A DNA stretch of 36,918 nt, taken from the NCBI GenBank assembly GCA_937915785.1, contig CALGGY010000137.1, positions 1-36,918 on the forward strand. The letters are read 5' to 3'. This stretch comes from an uncultured Bacteroidales bacterium. GTDB taxonomy: Bacteria > Bacteroidota > Bacteroidia > Bacteroidales > P3. Of the stretch, positions 7,752-16,414 are shown piece after piece. A model generated the notes under the pieces. That model was not told the DNA's origin and searched no databases. It saw nothing but the letters and a program-made list of their open reading frames with translations. The stretch's first letter is position 1. Every line of letters starts with the position of its first letter. Position numbers and translations under genes: made by a program.

Positions 7752-10121
7752 CTATCGTTTTACGATTTTTTTCACGCTGCCTGCGCATTTCACCATGTAC
7801 ACGCCTTTTTGCAGATGGCTGATGTTTATTTCGGAAGTGCCGTTGGCTACAACTTGTTTGGCCACAGTTTTGCCCGTCATGTCGAGCAGTTCCACCTCGG
7901 CGTTGCCGCAGTTTTTACCGTCGATGCTGACCACGAGCTTGTCGCTGGCGGGATTGGGATAAACGGTAAACCGGGTTTGCTGAGCGTCTTGCAGGCCGTT
8001 GGCGTTGTCGAAATCGGCTCCCTGCACTATTTCGAAACCGTAGTTAAGTTCCACGTAGTTGGTGTAGTTATTGTTGTTTGTAAGCACCACATAGTAGTCG
8101 CTTTCTTCGGGTAGCGGCACGTTCACCACTCCGTCGGTAAGTGTGCCGAAATAGTATTCGGCGTTGGCTGTCATGTCGCCGGATTTGAATTTGTCCACAT
8201 TAGTCTTGTCAACCACATAAACGCTCACATTGCCTGGTGTGTCGGTGCGTTGGAAAAAACGTCCGCCCTGGCAGTCGGTGGGGCGAACTCCGGTGGTAAC
8301 GTTGTCGGCTTTGGCCACTATGCTGAGGCTACGGGATGCGTTGTAGCGGTTTTGGCTGCTGGTGATGCTATTGCGCTGTTCCGATGCTGCCGAGGGGAAC
8401 CGGAAAGTGTAGTTGTATGTGCGTCCCGGTGCCGAATTGGCCACGGCACACACCTGATACACCTGTCCGCTGGTGGTGGGGAAAGAGCCGAATTTGGGGT
8501 GGTACACCTTTATATAATATTTGTTGCGGGTGCCCACGGTCATGTCAACAATGCCATTGGCATTGGTCCACACATAGCCGGCGCTGAGGATGGATGGGTT
8601 GGTGGAGCTGTACTGGTAGTTGGTGGAGTAGAGCTCTATGCGCACTCCGTCCACGGGTTTGCCGCTGGGGTCTTTCACCACTATTCGCAGGCGGCAGGCG
8701 GCGGTGTCCTTGGAGTAGGTTTTCGAGACGTTGAGCAGGCTTCCGTCGGGCACTTCGCCATGCACGTACGAGCTTTCCCAGCTATAGCCGCCATTGGTTT
8801 GCATATTGGTCATTCCCCAATAATAGCCACGTCCCGAGGAGAGTCCGCCACGGAAGAATTCGTAGTGGTGCCACACGTCGTCGCCACCGTCGTGGATAGC
8901 GGCCCACACGTGGTCGTCGCAGTTGTCGGACACGTGCATGCAAGGAATTAGGCAGGTACGGGCTGCCGAGGTAACGAGTATGGCGTCCTCATGGCAGTTG
9001 CCGATGTGCTGGCAAGCTATTTGGTTTGGCTGCGAGGGGCGCAGCTGGCTGGTGAGGGTTATGTCCCAAGGTATGCAGCGCGAACACCAGTTGCCAAGCA
9101 CGTCGAGGGCACTCTGGCTTGGGCTGAAATTGCGGTTGAAAAACCATATACTTGGGGTTTCGTCCCAAAGATATTCGGGCATCTGCATAAGCTCGCCAAG
9201 ACGTTGTATTGTGTCGATGAACACACTGTCACGCTGGCCGGAGGAATTTATTGCGGGATACCCTTTCATGTTGACGTTTTTGTAGTTGTGGGCCGCGCTG
9301 GGATTGTTCCACAGAAAATCACGCCAGAAATAGCCCCATGTGCGCTGTTCGGTGTACGATGTTATGTCGCGCACTTCGAGGGCTTCGTCGTAGAGTTTAG
9401 GCATCACGATGAACATATAATAATAGTAGCGGTCCACTTCGCGCCAGATGTAGCTGGAGCCTTGCTTTATCTTGTATTCGGTGGTGGTGTGCCAGTCGCC
9501 GGTGGCGGTGTCGCCGTATTCTTTCAGACGCACATATTTCAGCGAGTCGGCGGTGGTGTATATCATCTTGGCGTTTGCCACAAGGGTGTTCCAGTCGTTG
9601 GCTTGGTTGAAAGCCGAATGTGTGAGCACTTCGGCGGGCAGGTAGGTGAGCTGGTATGCCACCTCGTCGAGATATTTTTTGGATGTGCTGTTTATCAGCT
9701 GCACCATACGCGTCTGATAGGTGGAGGTCATTCTACGGAATTTGTTTCGCAGGTCGTAGCGCATCCACTCCGGAACGCGGGCAATGGCCGTTTCTATGTT
9801 TCGTGAGAGTGTGATGTTGGTACTGTCGTCGGTAATGACGTTGCCTTCGACGGACAGTATCACCGACTCGCCGGGTGCCAACAGGCGTTTGCGGTCCATG
9901 GTGGCCGATTTGTCGCTTGTTTTTCTGCCGATGTTCGGGTATTGGCACACTGGAGTTTCGTCGGAAGGCAGTGCCACCACACCGGTTACGGGACTTGCTG
10001 CGGGACGGCATATTCCGGGCAGTTCACCTTCGCCAACCGGTTTGGAAACAACAACTTTCTGCTGGGCAGAAACGCCAAACGCTCCCAGCAGCAGTGCAAT
10101 GGTTAAAGTTAGTTTTTTCAT
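7752..10121 (-). CDS. Secreted transglutaminase-like protein with T9SS sorting domain
   Basis: A 789-residue exported protein. A Sec signal peptide covers residues 1-19. Residues about 300-430 hold a transglutaminase-like (papain-fold) domain with Cys376 in GNCHED and His404 in DDHVW; the third catalytic position probably falls near Glu421, where the usual Asp is not obvious. Such domains in Bacteroidota act as thiol peptidases or cross-linking enzymes on surface or extracellular proteins or glycans. Residues about 480-560 form a carboxypeptidase-regulatory-like beta domain (DPSGKPVDGVRIEL). The last 75 residues are a type A C-terminal sorting domain (YPNPASDKL..., ending GVYMVK...KKIVKR), which directs passage through the type IX secretion system to the surface or medium. 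A strong promoter lies at 10193-10224 and a terminator follows, so it is a single-gene unit. The substrate is unknown. Confidence 0.85.
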   Translation of the reverse strand: MKKLTLTIALLLGAFGVSAQQKVVVSKPVGEGELPGICRPAASPVTGVVALPSDETPVCQYPNIGRKTSDKSATMDRKRLLAPGESVILSVEGNVITDDSTNITLSRNIETAIARVPEWMRYDLRNKFRRMTSTYQTRMVQLINSTSKKYLDEVAYQLTYLPAEVLTHSAFNQANDWNTLVANAKMIYTTADSLKYVRLKEYGDTATGDWHTTTEYKIKQGSSYIWREVDRYYYYMFIVMPKLYDEALEVRDITSYTEQRTWGYFWRDFLWNNPSAAHNYKNVNMKGYPAINSSGQRDSVFIDTIQRLGELMQMPEYLWDETPSIWFFNRNFSPSQSALDVLGNWCSRCIPWDITLTSQLRPSQPNQIACQHIGNCHEDAILVTSAARTCLIPCMHVSDNCDDHVWAAIHDGGDDVWHHYEFFRGGLSSGRGYYWGMTNMQTNGGYSWESSYVHGEVPDGSLLNVSKTYSKDTAACRLRIVVKDPSGKPVDGVRIELYSTNYQYSSTNPSILSAGYVWTNANGIVDMTVGTRNKYYIKVYHPKFGSFPTTSGQVYQVCAVANSAPGRTYNYTFRFPSAASEQRNSITSSQNRYNASRSLSIVAKADNVTTGVRPTDCQGGRFFQRTDTPGNVSVYVVDKTNVDKFKSGDMTANAEYYFGTLTDGVVNVPLPEESDYYVVLTNNNNYTNYVELNYGFEIVQGADFDNANGLQDAQQTRFTVYPNPASDKLVVSIDGKNCGNAEVELLDMTGKTVAKQVVANGTSEINISHLQKGVYMVKCAGSVKKIVKR

Positions 10122-10192
10122 CGTTTAATGTTTTATTATTCCGTATCTTAGTATCAAAAGAAAGTACTATATCCCGCTTTGTAACGGCATTG

Positions 10193-10224
10193 CAAATTTA
10201 CGTTTTTTTTGACAAATATCAAAA
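10193..10224 (-). promoter_or_regulatory. Bacteroidota-type promoter for the T9SS protein
   Basis: Reading leftward the sequence has TTTTG, exactly 19 bases, then TAAATTTG, an excellent match to the -33/-7 consensus. Transcription would begin about 60 bases before the ATG at 10121. Confidence 0.8.
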
Positions 10225-10238
10225 CTGTACGATAACGT

Positions 10239-10268
10239 AAAAAAAAACGGACTGCGCTGTGCAATCCG
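10239..10268 (-). terminator. Terminator after trigger factor
   Basis: An 8-bp stem (10261-10268 with 10248-10255, one G-U pair) with a 5-base loop runs into nine T, reading leftward, 35 bases after the tig stop codon. Confidence 0.85.
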
Positions 10269-10302
10269 ATTCACATTGATGTACCGCAAACGTCGTTATT
10301 GT

Positions 10303-11658
10303 TTACATACGGGCTTTTTCAACAAATTCCTTGATGGATATTTTTTCGGTGATGGGTTTTGCCTTTTCGTTGAAAAGTTTGAACATCATGTCGCCACGCA
10401 GACGGCCGTAGATTTGTTCCACGTTCTGACGGTCCTTGGCAATGCTCTCGGCCATGTCGAGGATACGTTTTTCGTAGGCTTCGTCGGTTTCTTCGGCGTT
10501 TTTGGCGTCGCGCTGTTTCAGTATTTTGGACACTTCATTCACCACATCGGCGTGCGATGGGGTGATGTTGCCTTCCTTGCCAAGGTTTTCTTCCAGAATT
10601 TCAACTTTTATGGATGGCAGGTACATGGTTTCCCAATTGGCTTTCACCTCGTCGAGCGATGTGCCTTTCTCTGCGCGGCTGGCAATGTAGCGTTGCAGGA
10701 AATCGGTGGGCAGTTCTGCACTGAAATTGTCGAGAAGCCATTTTTCCACATCGTTCACATACATTATGTCGCACTGGCGGGCGTAGCTCTCTTCTATATC
10801 TTTTTTGAGGTTTTTCTTGAACTGGTCGGCGGTGGTGATGCCGGCACCAGGGTACATCTTGTCGAAAAGCTCTTGGTTTACCTCGTGCGGAGTGATGTGT
10901 GCAAGGCTGCTGATAGTGAGCTCGATGTCGGCTTTGTATTTCTTTGCTTCGGCTGCGGGCAGGTGGAAAATCTGCTCGATGTCGGCAGCTGCGAAAGCTT
11001 TGGCAACGTTGATGGTGAGCACGTCGTTGGCCTTTTTGCCCATCAGCGACTTCTTTATCTCTTCGTCTTTCACTTTGCCCACCTCGAAAGTTAGGTATTT
11101 TTCTTTGGCATCTTCGGGTTTCTGGCCTTTTTCAAGCTCCACAAAATGGCCGTAGATGGCGTCGCTGTCGTCGGTAATTTCGGCGGGAACCTCAAACTTG
11201 CCATAGTTGCGGCACACCGACTCTATTTGTTCGTCGACATCCTTGGCGGCAACTTTCACCTGATAGAGTTTGGCGTCGATTTTGCCCCAGTCGATGTTCA
11301 TCTGCGGAAACAGAGCGGCATCGAAATAGAATGTGAAGTCGGTCTGATGTTCGAAATCGGGGGTGCCGGTTTTTTCGTTGTTGGAGATGGGCAGGCCGAT
11401 AAGGTCGAGTTTTTCGTCGGTGATGTATTTGTAGAGAGCTTCGTTGAGAGTGTCCTGAACGGTGTCGGCCATCACTGCCGGTTTATAGTGCTTGTTTATC
11501 AAGCCCATAGGGGCGGTACCTTTTCTAAATCCGGGCATATTAGCCTTTTGGCGATAGTCTTTAAGGGTTTTGGTAACTTTCTCCGAATAGTCGGCTTCGT
11601 TGATGTCAACTTTTATTAAAAGTTCAAGATCGCTTACGTTTTCTCTTGTGATATTCAT
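10303..11658 (-). CDS. tig: Trigger factor, ribosome-associated chaperone
   Basis: Binds the ribosome near the peptide exit tunnel and shelters nascent chains; cytoplasmic. The ribosome-binding signature GFRKGTAP lies at about residues 43-50. A middle region around 150-250 stands where the FKBP-type prolyl isomerase domain sits, degenerate as is usual for Bacteroidota trigger factors. The C-terminal chaperone arms are helical and charged. The length, 451 residues, is normal. It is monocistronic: a strong promoter lies upstream at 11716-11747 and a terminator follows at 10239-10268. The exb-ton operon diverges from it. Confidence 0.95.
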   Translation of the reverse strand: MNITRENVSDLELLIKVDINEADYSEKVTKTLKDYRQKANMPGFRKGTAPMGLINKHYKPAVMADTVQDTLNEALYKYITDEKLDLIGLPISNNEKTGTPDFEHQTDFTFYFDAALFPQMNIDWGKIDAKLYQVKVAAKDVDEQIESVCRNYGKFEVPAEITDDSDAIYGHFVELEKGQKPEDAKEKYLTFEVGKVKDEEIKKSLMGKKANDVLTINVAKAFAAADIEQIFHLPAAEAKKYKADIELTISSLAHITPHEVNQELFDKMYPGAGITTADQFKKNLKKDIEESYARQCDIMYVNDVEKWLLDNFSAELPTDFLQRYIASRAEKGTSLDEVKANWETMYLPSIKVEILEENLGKEGNITPSHADVVNEVSKILKQRDAKNAEETDEAYEKRILDMAESIAKDRQNVEQIYGRLRGDMMFKLFNEKAKPITEKISIKEFVEKARM

Positions 11659-11715
11659 TTTATTTTTTTTGTATAATGATGATTACTAATACTATATACT
11701 TTTCAATGGAATTTG

Positions 11716-11747
11716 CAAAGTTACGTTTTTTTTTCGGAATAAACAAA
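11716..11747 (-). promoter_or_regulatory. Bacteroidota-type promoter for tig
   Basis: Reading leftward: TTTG, 20 bases, TAACTTTG, close to the ideal consensus. The leader to the tig ATG at 11658 is about 50 bases. Confidence 0.8.
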
Positions 11748-11854
11748 TTTATTTTTCAGACACCACAAACGAAGCAAAACAGGTGACCACAAAACTAACA
11801 CTGCACTGTTGAAATAATTTGCCTGCCATAGGGCTAACTTTCAAAAAGAAGCAC

Positions 11855-11862
11855 TAATTTTG
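11855..11862 (+). promoter_or_regulatory. Putative -7 box for the exbB operon
   Basis: TAATTTTG fits TAnnTTTG, 18 bases before the ATG at 11881. No good -33 TTTG is seen. Its position rules out the in-frame TTG at 11860 as a start, since that codon lies in the box. Confidence 0.5.
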
Positions 11863-11880
11863 CAGAAAAACAAAGACAAT

Positions 11881-12600
11881 ATGTTTAAAGGTATTTTATT
11901 GCTAATCAGCGGCATAGACACTGCCGCTCAGGCTGCTGCCGAAGTTGCCGGCACTCAGGCCGCAGTTACCGAAGAGACTTTGTCGCTTTGGGAAATGGCC
12001 AAAAACGGCGGTTGGATAATGTGGGTTCTTTTGGCACTGCTCATTTTGTGCATTTACATTTTTATAGAAAGGTACCTCACGCTGAACCGCACGCTGAAGT
12101 CGGACTCGTCGCAGTTTATGACCAACATACGCAGCTACATACATCAAGGCGACATCGACGGAGCCCGTTCGTTGGCGAAATCCACCAACTCGCCCATAGC
12201 ACGCATGGTTGACTCCGGTCTTTCGCGCCTCGGTCGTCCGCTGGGCGACATCCAAACTTCCATAGAAAACGTTGGACGCCTTGAGGTTTCCGACCTCGAA
12301 AAACGAGTGTCGCTAATCGCCACCGTGGCAAGCCTCGGACCCATGATTGGTTTCCTTGGCACCGTCACCGGCATGATCAAAGCCTTTTTCGACATGGCCC
12401 ACGCCGGAAACAACATCGACATCGGAGTTCTCTCCAGCGGCATATACGAAGCCATGGTAACTACCGTGGGTGGCCTTATTGTTGGTATCATTGCCTATTT
12501 CCTTTACACCGTGCTGGTGAGCCGTATAAACAATGTGGTGTTCCAACTCGAAGCACGCACCATCGAATTTATGGACCTGCTGAACGAACCCGAATCGTAA
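11881..12600 (+). CDS. exbB: ExbB/TolQ-type proton channel subunit
   Basis: Inner-membrane subunit of the ExbB-ExbD-TonB motor, which uses proton flow to energise outer-membrane TonB-dependent transporters. The 239-residue product has a first membrane helix at about residues 45-65 (WVLLALLILCIYIFIERY), a cytoplasmic helical loop, and two further membrane helices at about 140-165 and 190-215 in the conserved MotA/TolQ/ExbB region (IATVASLGPMIGFLGTVTGM). The ATG at 11881 is preferred over the TTG at 11860, which lies inside the promoter box. An extra N-terminal segment rich in Ala precedes the first helix, as often in Bacteroidota. It heads the operon with exbD (33-base gap) and the tonB-like gene. 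Confidence 0.93.
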   Translation: MFKGILLLISGIDTAAQAAAEVAGTQAAVTEETLSLWEMAKNGGWIMWVLLALLILCIYIFIERYLTLNRTLKSDSSQFMTNIRSYIHQGDIDGARSLAKSTNSPIARMVDSGLSRLGRPLGDIQTSIENVGRLEVSDLEKRVSLIATVASLGPMIGFLGTVTGMIKAFFDMAHAGNNIDIGVLSSGIYEAMVTTVGGLIVGIIAYFLYTVLVSRINNVVFQLEARTIEFMDLLNEPES

Positions 12601-12633
12601 ATTTTTGACTTTCAGCCATAAACCACCTGAGTT

Positions 12634-13065
12634 ATGATACGCAGTCAAAATCAGATAAAGATAGAATCGAACAGCTCCACCATGTCCGACTTGGTGTTCC
12701 TGCTGCTCATTTTCTTTATGATAACTTCCACACTGATAAGCCCCAACGCCGTGAAACTGCTACTGCCCGAAAGCAACAGCAAAACCATGGCCAAGCAGAA
12801 CGTAACGGTGTATATCAACGAAAATTACGAGTTCTACGTAGGCGACGCCGCCACCCCCGCATCGGTGGAAACCCTCGAACCCATGATAGAACAGGGAATT
12901 TACGAAAGCGTGAACAACGGCGAAACCCACGATGCCTGCGTAGTACTACGCTCAGACAAAACCGTGCCCGTGCAATACGTTGTAAACGTGATAGATGCAG
13001 TAAACGCCATTAACGAACGTACTGGCGCACAACACAAAGTAATTTTGGCCACAAGTCCTAAATAA
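12634..13065 (+). CDS. exbD: ExbD/TolR-type proton channel subunit
   Basis: Partner of ExbB in the inner-membrane motor; its single helix provides the proton-conducting Asp. The 143-residue protein has a short cytoplasmic tail, a membrane helix at about residues 12-32 beginning SDLVFLLLIFFMI, with the conserved Asp near position 13, and a periplasmic domain with the usual beta-alpha pattern. It sits 33 bases after exbB and 15 before the tonB-like gene, so the three are co-transcribed. Confidence 0.93.
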   Translation: MIRSQNQIKIESNSSTMSDLVFLLLIFFMITSTLISPNAVKLLLPESNSKTMAKQNVTVYINENYEFYVGDAATPASVETLEPMIEQGIYESVNNGETHDACVVLRSDKTVPVQYVVNVIDAVNAINERTGAQHKVILATSPK

Positions 13066-13080
13066 CAATTGCCAAAAGCC

Positions 13081-13866
13081 ATGAAAGACCAGCAAGAAAA
13101 AAAGCAGGACAACATAAAGGCAGCCGCCGGCACCGCCATTGCAATGGGCGTATTGGTTGCCGCACTGCTGCTGCTGGGACTTTCGTACCAGAACCCGCCA
13201 CCCGAAGAACAGGGCGTTGAGGTGAACCTCGGCGACAGCGACTTCGGTCTCGGCGAAAACCCACAACCCAAACCCACCGAAAACCCCGACCCCTACCCCA
13301 CCGCTCCTCCCAAACCTGCCACCGTGTCCGAAAACATCAGCACACAAAGCACTCAGAAAAGTGTGGCAATAACAAAAAACGACAACAAAAAAGAAACAAA
13401 AGAAACCAAGGTGGAACCCACACCCGAACCCACCAAAAAGGAACCTGAGATAAACAAAAAAGCTCTGTTTCCAGGCAGCAAGAAAACCAACGAACAAGGC
13501 GGCAGCGAGGGCAAGACCTACGGTCCCGGCAACCAAGGCAAGGCCGGCGGCGACCCCAACAGCAACCGCTACGACGGCATACCAGGCAAGGGCGGCACAG
13601 GCTGGTCGCTGAAAGGACGTACTGCCAAAGCTCTGCCAGAACCCACCTACAACTCCAACCAACAAGGCAACGTGGTGGTGAAAATTTGGGTAGACCGCAA
13701 CGGCAACGTAACCCGCGCCGAAGCGCAACCGGGCTCCACCGTAACCGACGCCACACAGAAACGTCAGGCCGAACAGGCGGCGATGAGGGCAAAATTCAGT
13801 CCCGACCCCAACGCCACCGAACTGCAAACCGGCACCATCACCTACTATTTCCGCAAAACATCCTGA
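13081..13866 (+). CDS. TonB-like energy transducer
   Basis: Probably transmits the ExbBD motor energy across the periplasm. The 261-residue protein has a short charged N-terminus, one membrane helix at about residues 14-36, a long Pro/Lys/Glu-rich linker (about 45-135) suited to span the periplasm, and a C-terminal domain from about 180 with the GNVVVKIWVDRNGNV strand and the final TITYYF strand of TonB/TolA C-terminal domains. The ATG at 13081 starts exactly at the polar N-terminus; an in-frame TTG at 13069 would add four residues. It follows exbD by 15 bases. The order exbB-exbD-tonB, the helix and the linker support the role; whether it serves TonB-dependent uptake or a Tol-like envelope function is not decided. 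Confidence 0.87.
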   Translation: MKDQQEKKQDNIKAAAGTAIAMGVLVAALLLLGLSYQNPPPEEQGVEVNLGDSDFGLGENPQPKPTENPDPYPTAPPKPATVSENISTQSTQKSVAITKNDNKKETKETKVEPTPEPTKKEPEINKKALFPGSKKTNEQGGSEGKTYGPGNQGKAGGDPNSNRYDGIPGKGGTGWSLKGRTAKALPEPTYNSNQQGNVVVKIWVDRNGNVTRAEAQPGSTVTDATQKRQAEQAAMRAKFSPDPNATELQTGTITYYFRKTS

Positions 13867-13873
13867 CGCCGCC

Positions 13874-14623
13874 ATGCGCTATTTCATGCACATTGCATAC
13901 AACGGCTCACCATTCCACGGCTGGCAAATTCAGCCCAACGCACCCACCGTCCAGGAACTGCTGGAAAAAGCCCTGAACATTTTCTGCAACGAGAAAATTC
14001 CTGTGGTTGGATGTGGCCGCACCGACACCGGCGTACATGCCAGCAGCTACTACGCACATTTCGACACCGAACAACAGTTCGACGAACGACAGTTGCAGCA
14101 TATAACCCACAAAATCAACGCCTTTGCCGGCGAAAACGTGGCCATTTACCGAATTTTTCCAGTAGCCGACGACCTGCACGCACGTTTCAGCGCCACAGCT
14201 CGCACCTACCAATACCACGTGGCCACAAGCAAAATGCCTTTCCTTCAGGACTTTGTGCACCGCATATTCTGCAATTTGGATGTAAAAATGATGAACAGCG
14301 CCGCACAAATACTGTTCCAATACGAGGATTTCACATCGTTCTCGAAACTGCACACCCAAACGGCTACCAACAACTGCCAGATAATGCACGCACACTGGGA
14401 CGAGATGAACGGACATCTGGTATTTACCATCAAAGCCAACCGTTTTCTGCGAAACATGGTGCGGGCCATCACCGGAACCCTTATCGACGTGGGACGCGGC
14501 AAAATCACAGCCGACGACTTCCGCACCATAATAGAAAGCCGCAACCGATGCAACGCCGGCACATCACTCCCGGCCAAAGCCCTTTTCTTAACCAACGTGG
14601 AATACGGCAACATTCTCTTTTAA
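13874..14623 (+). CDS. truA: tRNA pseudouridine synthase A
   Basis: Converts uridines 38-40 in the anticodon arm of many tRNAs to pseudouridine. The catalytic motif GRTDTGVHA places the nucleophile at Asp51; N-terminal YNGSPFHGWQ and the C-terminal segment FLRNMVRAITGTLIDVGRG are also diagnostic. Length 249 is typical. It starts seven bases after the tonB-like stop and is probably part of the same transcript. Confidence 0.96.
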   Translation: MRYFMHIAYNGSPFHGWQIQPNAPTVQELLEKALNIFCNEKIPVVGCGRTDTGVHASSYYAHFDTEQQFDERQLQHITHKINAFAGENVAIYRIFPVADDLHARFSATARTYQYHVATSKMPFLQDFVHRIFCNLDVKMMNSAAQILFQYEDFTSFSKLHTQTATNNCQIMHAHWDEMNGHLVFTIKANRFLRNMVRAITGTLIDVGRGKITADDFRTIIESRNRCNAGTSLPAKALFLTNVEYGNILF

Positions 14624-14713
14624 CATACCCGCCACCAAAAAAACGCCACCAAAACACAATTTAAAACACTGCGGCCCGTTATCTATCCAAATCAATCAAC
14701 AAAATTTCTTGGC

Positions 14714-15127
14714 ATGGATTTGGAAATAAAGATAAAACAAGGCCTCGGCAACATCAAGTTTGGCATGACAATGGCCGAAACACAAAATATTTTAGGTCAG
14801 CCCACCGACACCGAAGTGATAGACGACGGCATGGGGCAGGACATCACCGTGGCACATTACGACAACGACGACATTTCGCTTTTTTTCGAAGGTGCAGAAT
14901 CGTTGCTCAACTGCTTTGACATTTCCAACCCCGAGGTTACGCTTTTTGGCGAAAAAATATTCCAAAAAAACGAACGGGAAATTGTCAGTCTGCTTGTTGC
15001 CAACCATCTGTACGAACAGGACATAGAAAACGAGGCTTGGGGCGAACGCCGTGTAACCTTTGCCGATGCCAATATCGACCTTTTCTTTGCCGACAACAAA
15101 CTGCAGTCGGTTTCCCTAGGACGCTGA
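14714..15127 (+). CDS. Small conserved-looking protein of unknown function
   Basis: A 137-residue cytoplasmic protein with no signal peptide or membrane helix. The N-terminal segment, IKFGMT followed by a helix and ILGQP, resembles the start of small SmpA/BamE-like or immunity-type folds, in which a glycine turn leads into a helix and a beta-sheet, but I do not recognise a family. It is acidic, with three or four predicted beta-strands in the C-terminal half. It sits 90 bases after truA and one base before the WbqC-like gene, so it is likely co-transcribed with the latter. Confidence 0.8.
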   Translation: MDLEIKIKQGLGNIKFGMTMAETQNILGQPTDTEVIDDGMGQDITVAHYDNDDISLFFEGAESLLNCFDISNPEVTLFGEKIFQKNEREIVSLLVANHLYEQDIENEAWGERRVTFADANIDLFFADNKLQSVSLGR

Positions 15128-15128
15128 T

Positions 15129-15770
15129 ATGAAACTGTTTAGCACAGCCTATTTCCCCAACGTAGCCTACATGGCGCAAATGGCCACATGCCAAGCTGCC
15201 GCCATCGAAGCGTGGGAGACCTACCCCAAACAAACCTACCGTAACCGCGCTATAATAGCCACTGCTAACGGCACACTGCCGCTCACGGCCAACGTGGAAC
15301 GCCCATCGGGCAACCATACCATAACCAAGTACATAACCATCTGCTACCGCGAAAACTGGCCCATGCAGCACTGGCGCGCCATAGAGTCGGCATACAACGC
15401 CTCGCCATACTTCCTCTACTACTCCGACGACGTGAAAAACCTGATATTCAGCCACAAACATTTCCTCATAGACCTCAACATGGACATATTGCAGTGGTGC
15501 CTGAAAAAAACCAACCTGAAAACTGCAATAGACACCACCACAGATTTTGCCAAACCTTGTGGCGATGAACACGACCTGCGCTATGCCATATCGCCCAAAG
15601 TGCCCTGCCAATGGCAATTTGAGGAATACCCGCAGGTGTTCGACACCCGGCTGGGATTCGCACCCAACCTCAGCGTTCTGGACCTGCTTTTCAACCTCGG
15701 TCCCGAAAGCGGCGAATACTTGAAAAGACAAACCCACTTTAAACAATTGACACTCAATACAAAACGATAA
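15129..15770 (+). CDS. WbqC-like family protein
   Basis: Member of the WbqC-like family (named from O-antigen loci), of unknown biochemical role. The signature features are visible: the opening TAYFPNVAYMAQM, the YPKQTYRNRAIIATANG block around residues 36-53, and the NWPMQHWRAIESAYNASPYFLYY block around 80-101. Length 213 fits the family. No signal peptide, so cytoplasmic. It follows the previous gene by one base, and its TAA stop overlaps the apparent AUA start of the DUF1287 gene by three bases. Confidence 0.87.
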   Translation: MKLFSTAYFPNVAYMAQMATCQAAAIEAWETYPKQTYRNRAIIATANGTLPLTANVERPSGNHTITKYITICYRENWPMQHWRAIESAYNASPYFLYYSDDVKNLIFSHKHFLIDLNMDILQWCLKKTNLKTAIDTTTDFAKPCGDEHDLRYAISPKVPCQWQFEEYPQVFDTRLGFAPNLSVLDLLFNLGPESGEYLKRQTHFKQLTLNTKR

Positions 15771-16375
15771 AAAAACACTATACCATAATAACACTTTTGC
15801 TTTTTTCTGTGTTTGGCACGGCTTTTGCCCAGCTGCCCTCAACAGTAAAATGCCACCTTGCCCCAACCATACTGGCCGACAGTGCAAGGGCTTTGGAAAA
15901 CGCCAACGTGAAATACGACCCATCGTATCGCCAGATACCATACCCCAACGGCGATGTGCCACAAAATATCGGCGTATGTACCGACGTGATAATCAGGGCT
16001 TTCCGCAAAGCCTTCGGGTGGGATTTGCAGAAAAGCATCAGCCAATACCGCAAATCGAGGAAACTACCTACCAACACCAACATAGACCACCGCCGGGTGA
16101 AAAACCCGATGCCCTATTTCGACCAAGTTAAAGAGCTGAAAAACAACACCTCGGCACCTTACAAAAAAGGCAATATCACAATTTGGAACCTTGACGGAGG
16201 ACAGCTGCACATCGGTATCTGCGTGGACGACAATGTGATAATACACAATATCTGCTGCGGACAGGTGGTGGAACCCATGTACATGCAGGAAAAGGTGATA
16301 CGCAACTACACATGGTACTGCCCGGAGCTGAAAGCTCTGACCATCAAACGGCTGTACGACAAAGCTAAGGAATAA
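15767..16375 (+). CDS. DUF1287 exported protein with apparent AUA start
   Basis: A DUF1287 family protein, a group of exported proteins related to NlpC/P60-type cysteine hydrolases. Family marks are the YPNGDVP segment, the CTDVIIRAFR motif with the probable nucleophilic Cys, the DHRRV motif, and the HIGICV strand with a conserved His. No ATG, GTG or CTG start is available. A TTG at 15797 would cut off half of the signal peptide. Reading back to an ATA at 15767, which overlaps the upstream TAA stop, gives a textbook signal peptide (Lys-Lys, hydrophobic core, cleavage after AFA-Q). I therefore infer AUA initiation, or a start codon recently mutated from AUG. About 202 residues. It is translationally linked to the WbqC-like gene. 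Confidence 0.78.
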   Translation: MKKHYTIITLLLFSVFGTAFAQLPSTVKCHLAPTILADSARALENANVKYDPSYRQIPYPNGDVPQNIGVCTDVIIRAFRKAFGWDLQKSISQYRKSRKLPTNTNIDHRRVKNPMPYFDQVKELKNNTSAPYKKGNITIWNLDGGQLHIGICVDDNVIIHNICCGQVVEPMYMQEKVIRNYTWYCPELKALTIKRLYDKAKE

Positions 16376-16414
16376 GTCCGGAGCACTCGAAAAGGTAATT
16401 CCAAACGAAAAAAC

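Noticed and set aside
11860..11880. Upstream TTG start for exbB
   Set aside because: The TTG overlaps the -7 promoter box, so it would not be in the message; ATG at 11881 is preferred.
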